NCBI RefSeq assembly: GCF_000731985.1
Contig: NZ_JNCS01000008.1
Coordinates: 1-64,000, forward strand
DNA length: 64,000 bases
Direction: 5' to 3'
Origin: Natrinema altunense
GTDB taxonomy: Archaea; Halobacteriota; Halobacteria; Halobacteriales; Natrialbaceae
Position 1 is the first letter of the stretch; every line of letters starts with the position of its first letter. The notes beneath the pieces were generated by a model. That model did no database searches and was not told where the DNA came from. It saw nothing but the letters and a program-made list of their open reading frames with translations. Both the position numbers and the translations under genes were made by a program. This document shows, in pieces, positions 1-8,253 of the stretch.

Positions 1-219
<219 letters not shown>

Positions 220-222
<3 letters not shown>

Positions 223-873
223 ATCGCTTCGCGCCGCCTCGACCGCGTCGACGAACGACGCCGCGGTCTCTCGAACGCGATCCATGTCGCCGTCATCGAC
301 GGCCGCGTCGTCGATGATGGCACCGCCGGCACCGACGGCCGCCGCGCCGGCGTCGAAGAAGTCAGCGACGTTGTCCCGCGAGACGCCGCCCGTCGGAACG
401 ATGTCGATGTCGCCCAGCGGCCCGGAGAGCGCGCCGATGTGATCCGGTCCGACCGTCGATGCGGGGAACAGCTTGAGGAGGTCTGCGCCGGCTTCCATCG
501 CGGTCACGGCCTCCGTCGGCGTCATGACACCGGGTGCGACGAGGACGCCGTGCCGGTTACACGTCCGCACCACCGCCGGCTCGACGTGTGGCGAGACGAC
601 GAACGACGCACCCGCATCGATTACGGACTGCGCGGTCGCTGCATCGAGGACAGTCCCCGCGCCGACGACTGCGTCGGTATCGGCGAGTTCCCGATCGACG
701 GCTGCGATCCGCTCTGCGGCACGCGTCCCGTCGGCCGTGATCTCGAGCACGTCGACCCCGGCGTCGTGGATCGCACGGGCGACCGGAACGATTTGCTCCT
801 CGTCGATACCGCGGAGGACCGCGATGACGCCGCCATCGACGATTCGGTCCCTGACCGTCTCGTTCTCGGTCAT
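220..873 (-). CDS. 2-dehydro-3-deoxy-phosphogluconate (KDPG) aldolase family protein
   Basis: The 217-residue protein has the length and fold signature of the class I KDPG/KHG aldolase (Eda) family. The Schiff-base lysine lies in DLLKLFPAST, and GAGTVLD and the phosphate-loop region PTGGV are present. The reaction is cleavage of 2-keto-3-deoxy-6-phosphogluconate (or a related keto-deoxy acid) to pyruvate and glyceraldehyde 3-phosphate in the cytoplasm. A purine-rich GAGGGGG lies just before the ATG. The gluconate dehydratase-like gene is 213 bases upstream on the same strand, which fits a semi-phosphorylative Entner-Doudoroff route. Its stop codon abuts the IS605-type end. Substrate preference (gluconate or galactonate series) cannot be told from sequence. 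Confidence 0.88.
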
Positions 874-1086
874 TCGGTTCCCCCTCGCATGGTGACCGCC
901 GTCCGGTGCTCGATCGCCGGCCGCATCTCAGTGAGACGTTCCATCGTGCCAAGACATGCGCGTCCCGTCGACAAGAGATTTACTCATACCTGAAGTAAGC
1001 GCCCGCCGATGGCGGTCGCTCCTCGGCCGGGAGGCGGTTCGACGCGGCGTCCGCCGCCGATCACCGATCGGTGAGCGCGACGACGC

Positions 1087-2325
1087 TCACGCTTCGTCGA
1101 ACAACTCCTCGCCGTCGACCATGTGCTCCTCGACGACGTCCATATCGAGCGTGACGCCTAATCCGGGCTCCTCGGGGATTTCGATGTAGCCGCCCTCGAT
1201 GACATCCTCTTCGACGAGGTCCGCCCACCAGCCGAGTTCGTAGGAGTGGTATTCCACGGCCAGCGAGTTCGGAATCGCCGCGCCGACGTGGGCGCTGGCG
1301 ACCGTCGCGACCGGGGAGGCGACGTTGTGCATCGCGACTGGGACGTAGTACATGTCCGCCAGATCGGCGATCTTGCGCGTCTCGCGCATCCCGCCGACCT
1401 TGGGCATGTCCGGCGCGATCATGTCGACCGCCTGCTCCTCGAGCAGGCGGCGCTGGCCGTGTTTCCGGTAGACGTTCTCGCCGACGGTGATCGGCGTCGA
1501 TGTCGACTGCGTGACTTCACGCTGAACGTCGTGGTTCTCCGGCGGCACAGGGTCCTCGAGCCACCAGACGTCGTACTCCTCGAGTCGCTTCGCGAGACGC
1601 TTCGCGCTGCCGCCGGAGAACGTCCAGTGACAGTCGAAGGCGACGTCCGCACGGTCACCGACGCGCTCGGTGACTTTCTCGACGATCGTGGCCTTGTGTT
1701 CGATCTCGGGGTTCCGGAGATGACGGTTCGCGCGGTCCTTCTCGTGACCGCTCGGCACGTCGAGGTCGAACTTCAGGGCGTCGTAGCCCAGTTCTTCGAC
1801 GACGCGCTCGGCCTCGTCGGCGCAGGCCTCGGGATCGGCTTCCGCCTCGGTGTGGCAGTCGCAGTAGACCCGCATCTCGTCGCGGTACTTGCCGCCCAGC
1901 AGCTGGTAGGCCGGTACTTCAAGGATCTTGCCGGCCAGATCGTGTAAGGCGACCTCGATGCCCGAGATCGCGGTGACGGTGACGCCGCCGATCGAGCCCT
2001 CGCCGGACATTTTCTGGACGAGGTGCTCGGTCAGCCGGTCGATGTCCAGCGGGTTCTCGCCGACGAGAAACGGCGTCATTCGCTCGATCAGTTCCGGGAC
2101 GCCGGCACCCCAGTAGGCTTCGCCGGTGCCGACGGGGCCCGCGTCGGTATAGATCCGCACGAGCGTCCACGGGAAGTTGCCGTCGACCATCGTCGTCTGA
2201 ATATCGGTGATCTCGACGTCCCGGTTGCCGCCGCGTTCTCGGGTAACGCCCATCGTTTCCGCCGAGAGGTCCCGCATCGTATACTCGGCGTTCGGGTCGT
2301 GTAACTGTGAGTAATCGACTCCCAT
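1087..2325 (-). CDS. gnaD: Enolase-superfamily sugar acid dehydratase, probable gluconate dehydratase
   Basis: The 412-residue protein belongs to the mandelate racemase/muconate lactonizing group of the enolase superfamily. Metal ligands are visible as the Asp of VAFDCHW, the Glu of WWLEDPVPPEN and the Glu of ITVGENVY. A conserved His lies in VAMHNVASP. In Haloferax a homologous enzyme (GnaD) dehydrates gluconate to 2-keto-3-deoxygluconate, the first committed step of the haloarchaeal Entner-Doudoroff pathway. The neighbouring KDPG-type aldolase supports that role. A TATA box lies about 31-39 bases before the ATG. A galactonate or other aldonate dehydratase is the main alternative. Confidence 0.8.
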   Translation of the reverse strand: MGVDYSQLHDPNAEYTMRDLSAETMGVTRERGGNRDVEITDIQTTMVDGNFPWTLVRIYTDAGPVGTGEAYWGAGVPELIERMTPFLVGENPLDIDRLTEHLVQKMSGEGSIGGVTVTAISGIEVALHDLAGKILEVPAYQLLGGKYRDEMRVYCDCHTEAEADPEACADEAERVVEELGYDALKFDLDVPSGHEKDRANRHLRNPEIEHKATIVEKVTERVGDRADVAFDCHWTFSGGSAKRLAKRLEEYDVWWLEDPVPPENHDVQREVTQSTSTPITVGENVYRKHGQRRLLEEQAVDMIAPDMPKVGGMRETRKIADLADMYYVPVAMHNVASPVATVASAHVGAAIPNSLAVEYHSYELGWWADLVEEDVIEGGYIEIPEEPGLGVTLDMDVVEEHMVDGEELFDEA

Positions 2326-2355
2326 GGTTAGAAATTCACTCCGAAGGTAGTAATA

Positions 2356-2364
2356 GTTTATACC
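2356..2364 (-). promoter_or_regulatory. TATA box of the sugar acid dehydratase gene
   Basis: On the minus strand the sequence reads GGTATAAAC, centred about 35 bases before the ATG at 2325. That spacing predicts a transcript with a leader of only a few bases, typical of haloarchaea. Confidence 0.55.
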
Positions 2365-2475
2365 TTCTCCGGCCCGACCCCGGTTACCTACTACACGGAC
2401 AGTGAAAGCAATGAATCCACTGCTTGCGACGGTCTCGTCGTTCCCTCGAGCGAGACAAACCGACCGCCGCCGGCG

Positions 2476-3342
2476 TTACGGCTGCTCGAGTTCGGCAGCG
2501 ACGTCCTCGAGAGCGACATCCAGCGCTGTCGTCGCGGCGAACGCGGCCCGTTTCTCCGCCGTTCGTCGCGCGATCGCCTGCGGGCCGACGGCGAGTTCGA
2601 TCCGGGTCACGTTCTCGGCGGGGGTCGAACTGCCGAGTACCGTGACGGGGCCGATCTCTCGGGTATTTCGGACGTGCGTGCCGCCACAGGCCGACACGTC
2701 CCACGGGGTTGCCGCGCCGTTCGAACCGGCGAGACGGGACCCGCTCCGCCGGTCGTTCTCGTCCCCGATCGTGACGAGTCGGACCCGCTCTCCCTCGACT
2801 GCGGCGTCTGCCCCGGCGTCAAGCGCCACCCCTTCACGATCCCGTGCCCGCGAGAGCGGCACGTCGTCCCACGACACCGGTCGGGACTCCCAGACCACGC
2901 GGTTGACCGCCTCGTCGAGCTCGAGCAGCCGCTCGTCGTCGACGGTCGCCGTCGTTTCGAGGTCGACGTGAGCCGTCTCCGGGCCGATCTCGAGACCCGC
3001 ATCGGTCGCGTCCTCGAACAGTCGCCGCGCGGCCCCGACGAGAACGTGACTGGCGGTGTGGGCCCGCATACAGTACATCCGAAAGGACCAGTCGACCGAA
3101 CAGAGAACGCGGTGCCCCGGTCGAATCGACGGGTCCTCGGCCAGTACGTGCACCTGTTCCCCGTCGACGAGTCGGACGTCCGCGACCGTGATACCGCCGA
3201 TCGTCCCCCGATCCGCCGGCTGTCCCCCGCTCGCGCCGTAGAAGTGACTGCGCTCGAGTCGGACCCGTCGCCCGTCGATCGCCGTCACTTCGGTCTCGAA
3301 TCGCGTCGCGTACGGCTCCGCCGCCGCCCGTTGGCCGGTCAT
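2476..3342 (-). CDS. alaX: AlaX-type alanyl-tRNA editing hydrolase
   Basis: This free-standing editing domain resembles the C-terminal half of alanyl-tRNA synthetase and hydrolyses mischarged Ser-tRNA(Ala) or Gly-tRNA(Ala). The zinc site is complete: HTASH at residues 95-99, and Cys219 and His223 in SACGGTH. The N-terminal SHFYGASGGQPADRG segment is the AlaRS-like beta-barrel signature (Tyr/Pro-Thr variations occur in this family). I chose the ATG at 3342 because family homology begins there; an in-frame ATG 54 bases upstream would add an unlikely extension. The length of 288 residues fits long AlaX forms. It sits 66 bases downstream of the aMBF1 gene on the same strand. Confidence 0.88.
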   Translation of the reverse strand: MTGQRAAAEPYATRFETEVTAIDGRRVRLERSHFYGASGGQPADRGTIGGITVADVRLVDGEQVHVLAEDPSIRPGHRVLCSVDWSFRMYCMRAHTASHVLVGAARRLFEDATDAGLEIGPETAHVDLETTATVDDERLLELDEAVNRVVWESRPVSWDDVPLSRARDREGVALDAGADAAVEGERVRLVTIGDENDRRSGSRLAGSNGAATPWDVSACGGTHVRNTREIGPVTVLGSSTPAENVTRIELAVGPQAIARRTAEKRAAFAATTALDVALEDVAAELEQP

Positions 3343-3408
3343 TGCGTTGATTCCGTCGGCAGTGAATAAAAGTCTGCTCGCCGAGACCGTCACCACGGAC
3401 CGCGGCGC

Positions 3409-3933
3409 TTACTCCGCGAGGGTCACGTCCAGTCGGTCCTCGAGGGCTTCGATCAGGCCGCCGCCGACCCCGGCCTGCGTCGCGCGTCCCTGTTCGATCG
3501 CGAGGACGTCTTTCGCCGGCGCGTCGAGTTCGTCGGCGAGCTCCTCCCGCTGGAGGCCCGCGTCCCGGCGTGCCTCGACGAGCGCATCGCCGTAATCCGA
3601 GACGAGATACGGCAACGGGTCGTCGTCGTAGTTGGTCCCCTCGCTTTCCCAGTGTTCGGAGTCGCCGTCCCAGACCGGGTTCGCTTTGGCGACGTTCTGG
3701 GCCGCCTTCTGCTTGCGGCTCGGTTCGTCGTCGGAACGCGACGCGCGATCGCTTCGATCCCGGGTTCGGTCCTCGCCGCGTGGCTCGGAATCGTCGTGTG
3801 GCGCGCAGTCAGGACAGACCTCGAGTTCGGCTCCCGCGACCGATGCGAGCGTCAGCGAATCGCTCTCGGCACCGCAGAGTTCGCAGTTCGTCCCGCCGCC
3901 GCTACCGGACGAACCGGTCGAGTATTTGGCCAT
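3409..3933 (-). CDS. aMBF1, multiprotein bridging factor 1-type transcription factor
   Basis: The protein has 174 residues. An N-terminal zinc ribbon uses Cys17, Cys20, Cys40 and Cys43. A long charged linker of about 60 residues, rich in Asp, Arg and Ser, follows. A C-terminal helix-turn-helix of the cro/C1 (HTH_3) type spans roughly residues 108-170, with the LQREELADELDAPAKDVLAIEQGRA pattern split across helices 1-3. This order is that of archaeal MBF1, which bridges TBP and activators in eukaryotes and associates with ribosomes in some archaea. The ATG at 3933 begins the typical MAKYSTG start; two upstream ATGs lack family support. Confidence 0.85.
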   Translation of the reverse strand: MAKYSTGSSGSGGGTNCELCGAESDSLTLASVAGAELEVCPDCAPHDDSEPRGEDRTRDRSDRASRSDDEPSRKQKAAQNVAKANPVWDGDSEHWESEGTNYDDDPLPYLVSDYGDALVEARRDAGLQREELADELDAPAKDVLAIEQGRATQAGVGGGLIEALEDRLDVTLAE

Positions 3934-4039
3934 GCGAGCGTTTGGCATCTGTCGCATTTCAACTGTTCGGTACCGCGTGTGTCCGTGGGGCGTCGACTCG
4001 GAACACGTCCCGAGCGCGCTCGACGGGAGCGGTTCGGAG

Positions 4040-5314
4040 TCACCGACCGAACCGTTTCATGATCGTCACCCGCAGCGGGAGCCACAGGCCGCCGACCAGC
4101 GGGAGGACGACGAACGCGATCAGATCGACCGGAAGCGACGTATAGCCGGCCGTGACGGCACCGAAGCCGGCGAGCGGCGCGAAGACGGGGAACACGTAGA
4201 GATACGACGGCGTCCAACCCCGTCCGCGTCTGGTGTGGCGGACGACGACGCCGAACAGCAGCGGCATGAGCACCGCACCGGCCAGCAGCGGGCCGCCGAC
4301 GAGCGTCGCTGCTACCGCGACGGCGAGGGCGACGACGATCGTCTCGTCGATCGTCAGCGGACTCCAGGTGGTCTCCCGACGGCCGACCCGGACGGCGAGC
4401 AGCGAAAGGAGTGTGAGCGCGACGAAACCCGCCAGCGCGCCGTACCACAGCGGTTGCTCGAGCGGCGGCGCCACGAACTCGACGCCCCGAACGAACGCGA
4501 CCGTCGTCTCGAGCCCGTGGCGACCCTCCGTCAGCACAGTGCCGATCCCAGTCGGATCGGCACCGGTCGCGAGCAGTTCGGTCCGGAGCGATCCGAGAGC
4601 GGCGGCGTTCTCGAGACCGAAGTGGCCGAGGCCGGCCACGTAGACGAGGACGGAAAGCCAGAGCAGCGGCAGCGAGAAGTTCTGTCGCCGCCACCAGCGC
4701 GCGAGCGGGCTCCCGATGCCGGCATCGGTCCCCGATCCGGAGCCAGTCGCGGACCGGCTGGACCGCCCGGTGTCGCCGGCCGTCCCGGCGTTCGACGAAC
4801 GGGTTCGCCGACTCGTACCTGCGCCGGCACCTCCGGACCCCGCTCCGGTTCCGGAGCCGGTCGCGTTCGAGGTGCCAGTCGAGGCCGTTCCGGTTGCGGA
4901 CCCCGATCCGCTCGAGCCGGTCGTCGCCGACGATCGACCGCCGGTTCTCGATCCGGACGCCGCCGAACCGGCCGTCGTCGACGCGGAGGCCGTCTCGGAT
5001 TCCGAATCCCTCGGTTCCGTGCCGCTCGAGTCGTCGTCACCGTTGTCGTCGCTCTTCCAGACGTCGGGGGAGGGGAGGCCGCTGGTTCGCTTCGCGACGT
5101 AGTCCTCGTGGCCGAGTCGGTCGTAGGCCTGCCGTTCGACCGGATCGCCGAGAATATCGTAGGCCGTTTGTACCGCAGTAAACTGCGCCTGTGCGCGATC
5201 GTCGTCGTTCAGATCCGGATGGTAGACGCGAACCTGATCGCGATAGGCGTCTTTGATCTCGTCCTGGGAGGCGTCGGGCGGGATCTCGAGAAGATCGTAA
5301 AAGTCCTCTGTCAT
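4040..5314 (-). CDS. Membrane-anchored J-domain protein
   Basis: Residues 1-70 are a J domain with the obligatory HPD triad at 32-34, which stimulates the ATPase of a DnaK partner. Residues of about 90-205 form a Ser/Thr/Gly-rich linker of low complexity. The rest holds about five or six hydrophobic segments, so the J domain should face the cytoplasm from a membrane anchor. There is no Gly/Phe or zinc-finger region, so it is not the general co-chaperone DnaJ, which is encoded near 58 kb. It lies 106 bases upstream of the aMBF1 gene, in the same direction. The client or membrane process is unknown. Confidence 0.82.
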   Translation of the reverse strand: MTEDFYDLLEIPPDASQDEIKDAYRDQVRVYHPDLNDDDRAQAQFTAVQTAYDILGDPVERQAYDRLGHEDYVAKRTSGLPSPDVWKSDDNGDDDSSGTEPRDSESETASASTTAGSAASGSRTGGRSSATTGSSGSGSATGTASTGTSNATGSGTGAGSGGAGAGTSRRTRSSNAGTAGDTGRSSRSATGSGSGTDAGIGSPLARWWRRQNFSLPLLWLSVLVYVAGLGHFGLENAAALGSLRTELLATGADPTGIGTVLTEGRHGLETTVAFVRGVEFVAPPLEQPLWYGALAGFVALTLLSLLAVRVGRRETTWSPLTIDETIVVALAVAVAATLVGGPLLAGAVLMPLLFGVVVRHTRRGRGWTPSYLYVFPVFAPLAGFGAVTAGYTSLPVDLIAFVVLPLVGGLWLPLRVTIMKRFGR

Positions 5315-5449
5315 GTAATCAGACGGGTACTGTGGTCTGCTGTATTGATTGTCGGGGTGGGGTTATAATTTCAGCGTTCTTTCCGATTCGGGAACCCGTC
5401 TCGCGGCTCGAGGACGGCGGCCGGGCGGCCGACGGCGACCGGCCATCGC

Positions 5450-6748
5450 TCACCGGAAATCCGCGAGCGACGACTGCCCGGCCGGCCGATCCCCGCGATC
5501 GGAATCGGGGGCCGTATCCGCCGCCGATCCGTCGTCGGCGGAGACCGCGTCGGAGTCGGTTCCAATACCGTCCGCGTCCCGCTCCCAACTCTCGAGGCTC
5601 GCCTGATCGGCGGTCGCGAACTCGAGGTTGGCGACCCGGACGCCGAGTTTGCGGACGGGTGCGTTCTCGAACTCGGTGAACAGGTCCCGCGCGATGCGAT
5701 CGACGAGATCCGGGTCATCGATCGGGCCCGGCAGCGACCGCTCGCGCGTGTTGACGTCGTAGGGCGGCGTGACGGCCTTGACGCCGATGGTTCGGTACAG
5801 CGCACCCTCCCGTCGAGCGCGGTCGGCGACGGCCGCCGCGAGCGTCTCGATCAGTTCGTACTTCGGGGTCGGCGCTTCGACGGGATCGGCGAACGCCGAC
5901 TCGCGGGAGAAGCTCTTGGGGTCGCCTTTCGGCTCGACGCGGCGGTCGTCCTCGCCGCGGGCGCGGTCGTAGAGTTCCCGGCCGCGTTCGCCGAAGCGAT
6001 CGACCAGCGGCTCCGGGTCGGCGGTGGCCACGTCACTCGCCGTCTCGAGGCCCATCTCACGAAGCTCGCGGGCGGTCACGGGGCCGACGCCGTGAAGCAG
6101 GTCGACGGCGAGCGGCGCGAGAAACCCCTGGACGTCGCCGGGTTCGACGACGGTGAGTCCGTCGGGCTTGTCGAAGTCGCTGGCGATCTTGGCCGTGCTC
6201 ATCGTCGGTGCGACGCCGACGCTGACGGTGACGCCGACCTCCCGTCGGATGCGGTCCTTGACGTGACGGGCGAAGCCGTCCGCGACCTCCCAGGCGGTCC
6301 GCTCGGTCACGTCGAGGTAGGCCTCGTCGATGCTCACCTCGCGGACGACGTCGGCGCAGTCGTGAAGGATTTCCCGGACGTCGGCCGCAACCGACTCGTA
6401 GTACTCCATGTCGACGGGCCGGTAGTAACCGGTGTCCCCGCGCTCGAGGTCGGGATCGTCGAGCACCCCGTCTTCGAACGCCGCGCGTCTGGGGAGTCGC
6501 TCGAGGGCCGTCGAAATGGCCTGCGCGCTCTCGACACCGAACTCGCGGGCCTCGTAGCTGGCGGTAGCGACCGCACCGTTCGTCTCCCCCGCCTCGTAAC
6601 CCATCCCGACGACGAGGGGCTCGCCGCGGAGTTCGGGGTCGCGCAGCCGCTCGCAGGCGGCGTAGAAGCAATCGGCGTCGACGTGGCAGACGATACGATC
6701 CTCGTCGTCCTCGCCCTCGACGCCCGGCAGTCGGGGCCCGTCGGACAT
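5450..6748 (-). CDS. dinB: DNA polymerase IV (Y-family translesion polymerase)
   Basis: The 432-residue protein starts MSDGPRLPG and carries the catalytic carboxylates of the Y family: the Asp residues of VCHVDADCFYAACE and the SIDEAYLD motif. The thumb/HhH region and little-finger domain follow. The last eight residues, QSSLADFR, form a PCNA-interacting (PIP) box, so the enzyme should be recruited by the sliding clamp to lesions. The reading frame is open far upstream of this ATG, but the family start and the separate HTH-GNAT gene at 6829 argue against a longer protein. It shares direction with its neighbours and lies 80 bases from the HTH-GNAT stop. Confidence 0.92.
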   Translation of the reverse strand: MSDGPRLPGVEGEDDEDRIVCHVDADCFYAACERLRDPELRGEPLVVGMGYEAGETNGAVATASYEAREFGVESAQAISTALERLPRRAAFEDGVLDDPDLERGDTGYYRPVDMEYYESVAADVREILHDCADVVREVSIDEAYLDVTERTAWEVADGFARHVKDRIRREVGVTVSVGVAPTMSTAKIASDFDKPDGLTVVEPGDVQGFLAPLAVDLLHGVGPVTARELREMGLETASDVATADPEPLVDRFGERGRELYDRARGEDDRRVEPKGDPKSFSRESAFADPVEAPTPKYELIETLAAAVADRARREGALYRTIGVKAVTPPYDVNTRERSLPGPIDDPDLVDRIARDLFTEFENAPVRKLGVRVANLEFATADQASLESWERDADGIGTDSDAVSADDGSAADTAPDSDRGDRPAGQSSLADFR

Positions 6749-6828
6749 TCGTCTACCGGCCGATTCGTCCGAACGGACGTGAACGTTGTGCCCCGAGTCG
6801 GGACGACGTGGCTCATCGTCGGCGACGG

Positions 6829-7560
6829 CTACAACTCGTACGCCATCATCACCTCGTCGACGTACTCGCCGTCGATCGTGTAGTGGTCCCTGCGGATCGC
6901 CTCGGTGTCCCAGCCGTGGACGGTCAGGAACTCGAGGGCAGTCTCGTTGACGACGGGAATACTGTTGTAGACTTTCCGATACCCGTTCGCTTCGGCCCAC
7001 TCGACCCCTCGCTGCAGGAGTTTGCTCCCGATCCCGTGGCCCCGATAGGCCTCGCGGACGCCGACGGTCTGTTGGGCGACCTCCCGGACCGGATCGACCT
7101 GCTGGAGATCGAGGTGGGTCCAGCCGACGACATCGCCGTCGACGGTTGCAACGAAGAATCGCCGAGACCGCACCGTGTTGTGTCTGGTAACGGCGTTTTC
7201 GTACAACAACTGTTCGGCGATCGTCTCGGCGACGACGTACGTCTCCTCGGCCGTGACGTCCCGAATGGTATCGACGAGTCCGTCGAAATCCGCCTGTCGA
7301 GCGGGCCGAACGGTCACGGTGAACTCGTCGAGGTCGTGTTTCTCGACGGCACCGAACTCGAGGGCGATCCGAAGGGTCCCGTCCTCCTCTTCGAGGTAAC
7401 CGTCCGATTTCAGTTCCGCGAGACACGCTCGGAACTCCGCGGCCGGGAGGGACATGATATCGGGCAGTGTGTGCCGTTCGACGGTTCCGTGCCGCTCGAC
7501 GTATTCGTAAATACGTCTGCTGGCTTCGGACGCAAACGTCGGCCGTTCAATCGCGTCCAT
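6829..7560 (-). CDS. Winged-helix/GNAT fusion acetyltransferase, copy 1
   Basis: The protein has 243 residues. About 70 N-terminal residues look like a winged helix (RRIYEYVERHG..., helix-helix-wing ending in EEEDGTLRIAL). They are followed by a GNAT domain whose acetyl-CoA loop is YRGHGIGSKLL. It ends in EYVDEVMMAYEL. A same-length paralogue lies at 27677-28408 with the same order and near-identical ending. The start at the second Met (7560) matches the length of the paralogue; an ATG 15 bases upstream is possible. The acetyl acceptor is unknown. The N-terminal domain might bind DNA, or may simply be a wHTH-like dimer module. Confidence 0.85.
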   Translation of the reverse strand: MDAIERPTFASEASRRIYEYVERHGTVERHTLPDIMSLPAAEFRACLAELKSDGYLEEEDGTLRIALEFGAVEKHDLDEFTVTVRPARQADFDGLVDTIRDVTAEETYVVAETIAEQLLYENAVTRHNTVRSRRFFVATVDGDVVGWTHLDLQQVDPVREVAQQTVGVREAYRGHGIGSKLLQRGVEWAEANGYRKVYNSIPVVNETALEFLTVHGWDTEAIRRDHYTIDGEYVDEVMMAYEL

Positions 7561-7718
7561 ACGTTCGATACGCACGCCGTCCGCTTATTCCTTGTTCAGT
7601 GCTATCGTACAACTATCGATCGCCGATGGTTCCTCCCGGGTCGAGATCCGGTGTCGGCGAGTCGGCGTCCCGCGGAGGGACGACCGGCGCGAACGCGAAC
7701 CGGTACCGTATCGGGGTC

Positions 7719-7835
7719 TCAGTTGCACTCTCGACAGCGATTCCCGCAGTTGGTACACTTGAAGTCCTGCGTTGGTAGCGTGTCATGTTCAAATACGCTG
7801 ATGCCATGCAACGGCGAAAGCTCTCTGCCACTCAT
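7719..7835 (-). CDS. Possible 38-residue zinc-finger micro-protein
   Basis: An ATG frame of 38 codons ends in FKCTNCGNRCRECN, that is four cysteines in a CxxC-x3-CxxC spacing. Haloarchaea encode many zinc micro-proteins below 60 residues, usually with paired CPxCG motifs, so a real gene is conceivable. Against it, the 5' part overlaps the 3' end of the decayed IS6 transposase in another frame and no clear promoter is visible. Treat as a candidate only. Confidence 0.35.
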   Translation of the reverse strand: MSGRELSPLHGISVFEHDTLPTQDFKCTNCGNRCRECN

Positions 7836-8049
7836 CGGGAATTTCCGCTTTAGCGTTACTAAAACAGTTCGAGAACGACATCGATCAGCGTTTTATCTCC
7901 TGGAAAACGCCTTCCATGCTGTTCCGATTTCCGTGACGTTCGAATCCGAAATCGAGGCCATGTCGAGAGCAGGCGTCTTGGAGCAGTGTCGCCCCATCGA
8001 CGAGAAACACGGCGGCATCGAGATCGTGTTTCTCGCGTAGTTGTACCAT
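7789..8049 (-). pseudogene. C-terminal remnant of an IS6-family transposase
   Basis: The frame matches the C-terminal third of haloarchaeal IS6-type (ISH15/ISH29-like) DDE transposases: VFLVDGATLLQDACSRHGLD, FERHGNRNS and VFQEIKR are recognisable. The family's second catalytic Asp lies in FLVDGA and its Glu in the NRNSMEGVFQEIKR region. An in-frame TGA at about 7885-7887 replaces what is an Arg codon in relatives. After it the frame continues with family-like SFSNCFSNAKAE...EWQRAFAVAW to a TGA at 7789-7791. The N-terminal two thirds and terminal inverted repeats are missing. This is an old insertion scar next to the permease gene. Confidence 0.8.
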
Positions 8050-8239
8050 TTCGAATCCTATTTTTACTGAATAGTACTGTCGGATTATGAAACTACGGAT
8101 GCAGTAACGCAATCCTGGGGTTTATCACCATCTCATTGTGACATTCGATTCAATGACCGTCCGAAATCGAACGTGTGACCCACCGGGGTGGCTGATATCC
8201 AATAGACTGCTAGGATCAGTGAAAGAGCGTGTGCTATGC

Positions 8240-8247
8240 GGTGGTGA
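8240..8247 (+). promoter_or_regulatory. Shine-Dalgarno-like site of the permease gene
   Basis: GGTGGTGA lies six bases before the ATG at 8254 and pairs well with the anti-SD end of archaeal 16S rRNA. It supports this start and suggests a leadered transcript, unlike most genes in the window. Confidence 0.45.
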
Positions 8248-8253
8248 AGCCGT

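Noticed and set aside
3632-5368. 578-codon plus-strand frame over the aMBF1 and J-domain genes
   Set aside because: Its translation is Arg/Gly/Asp-biased with no domain, while the minus strand encodes recognised families across it.
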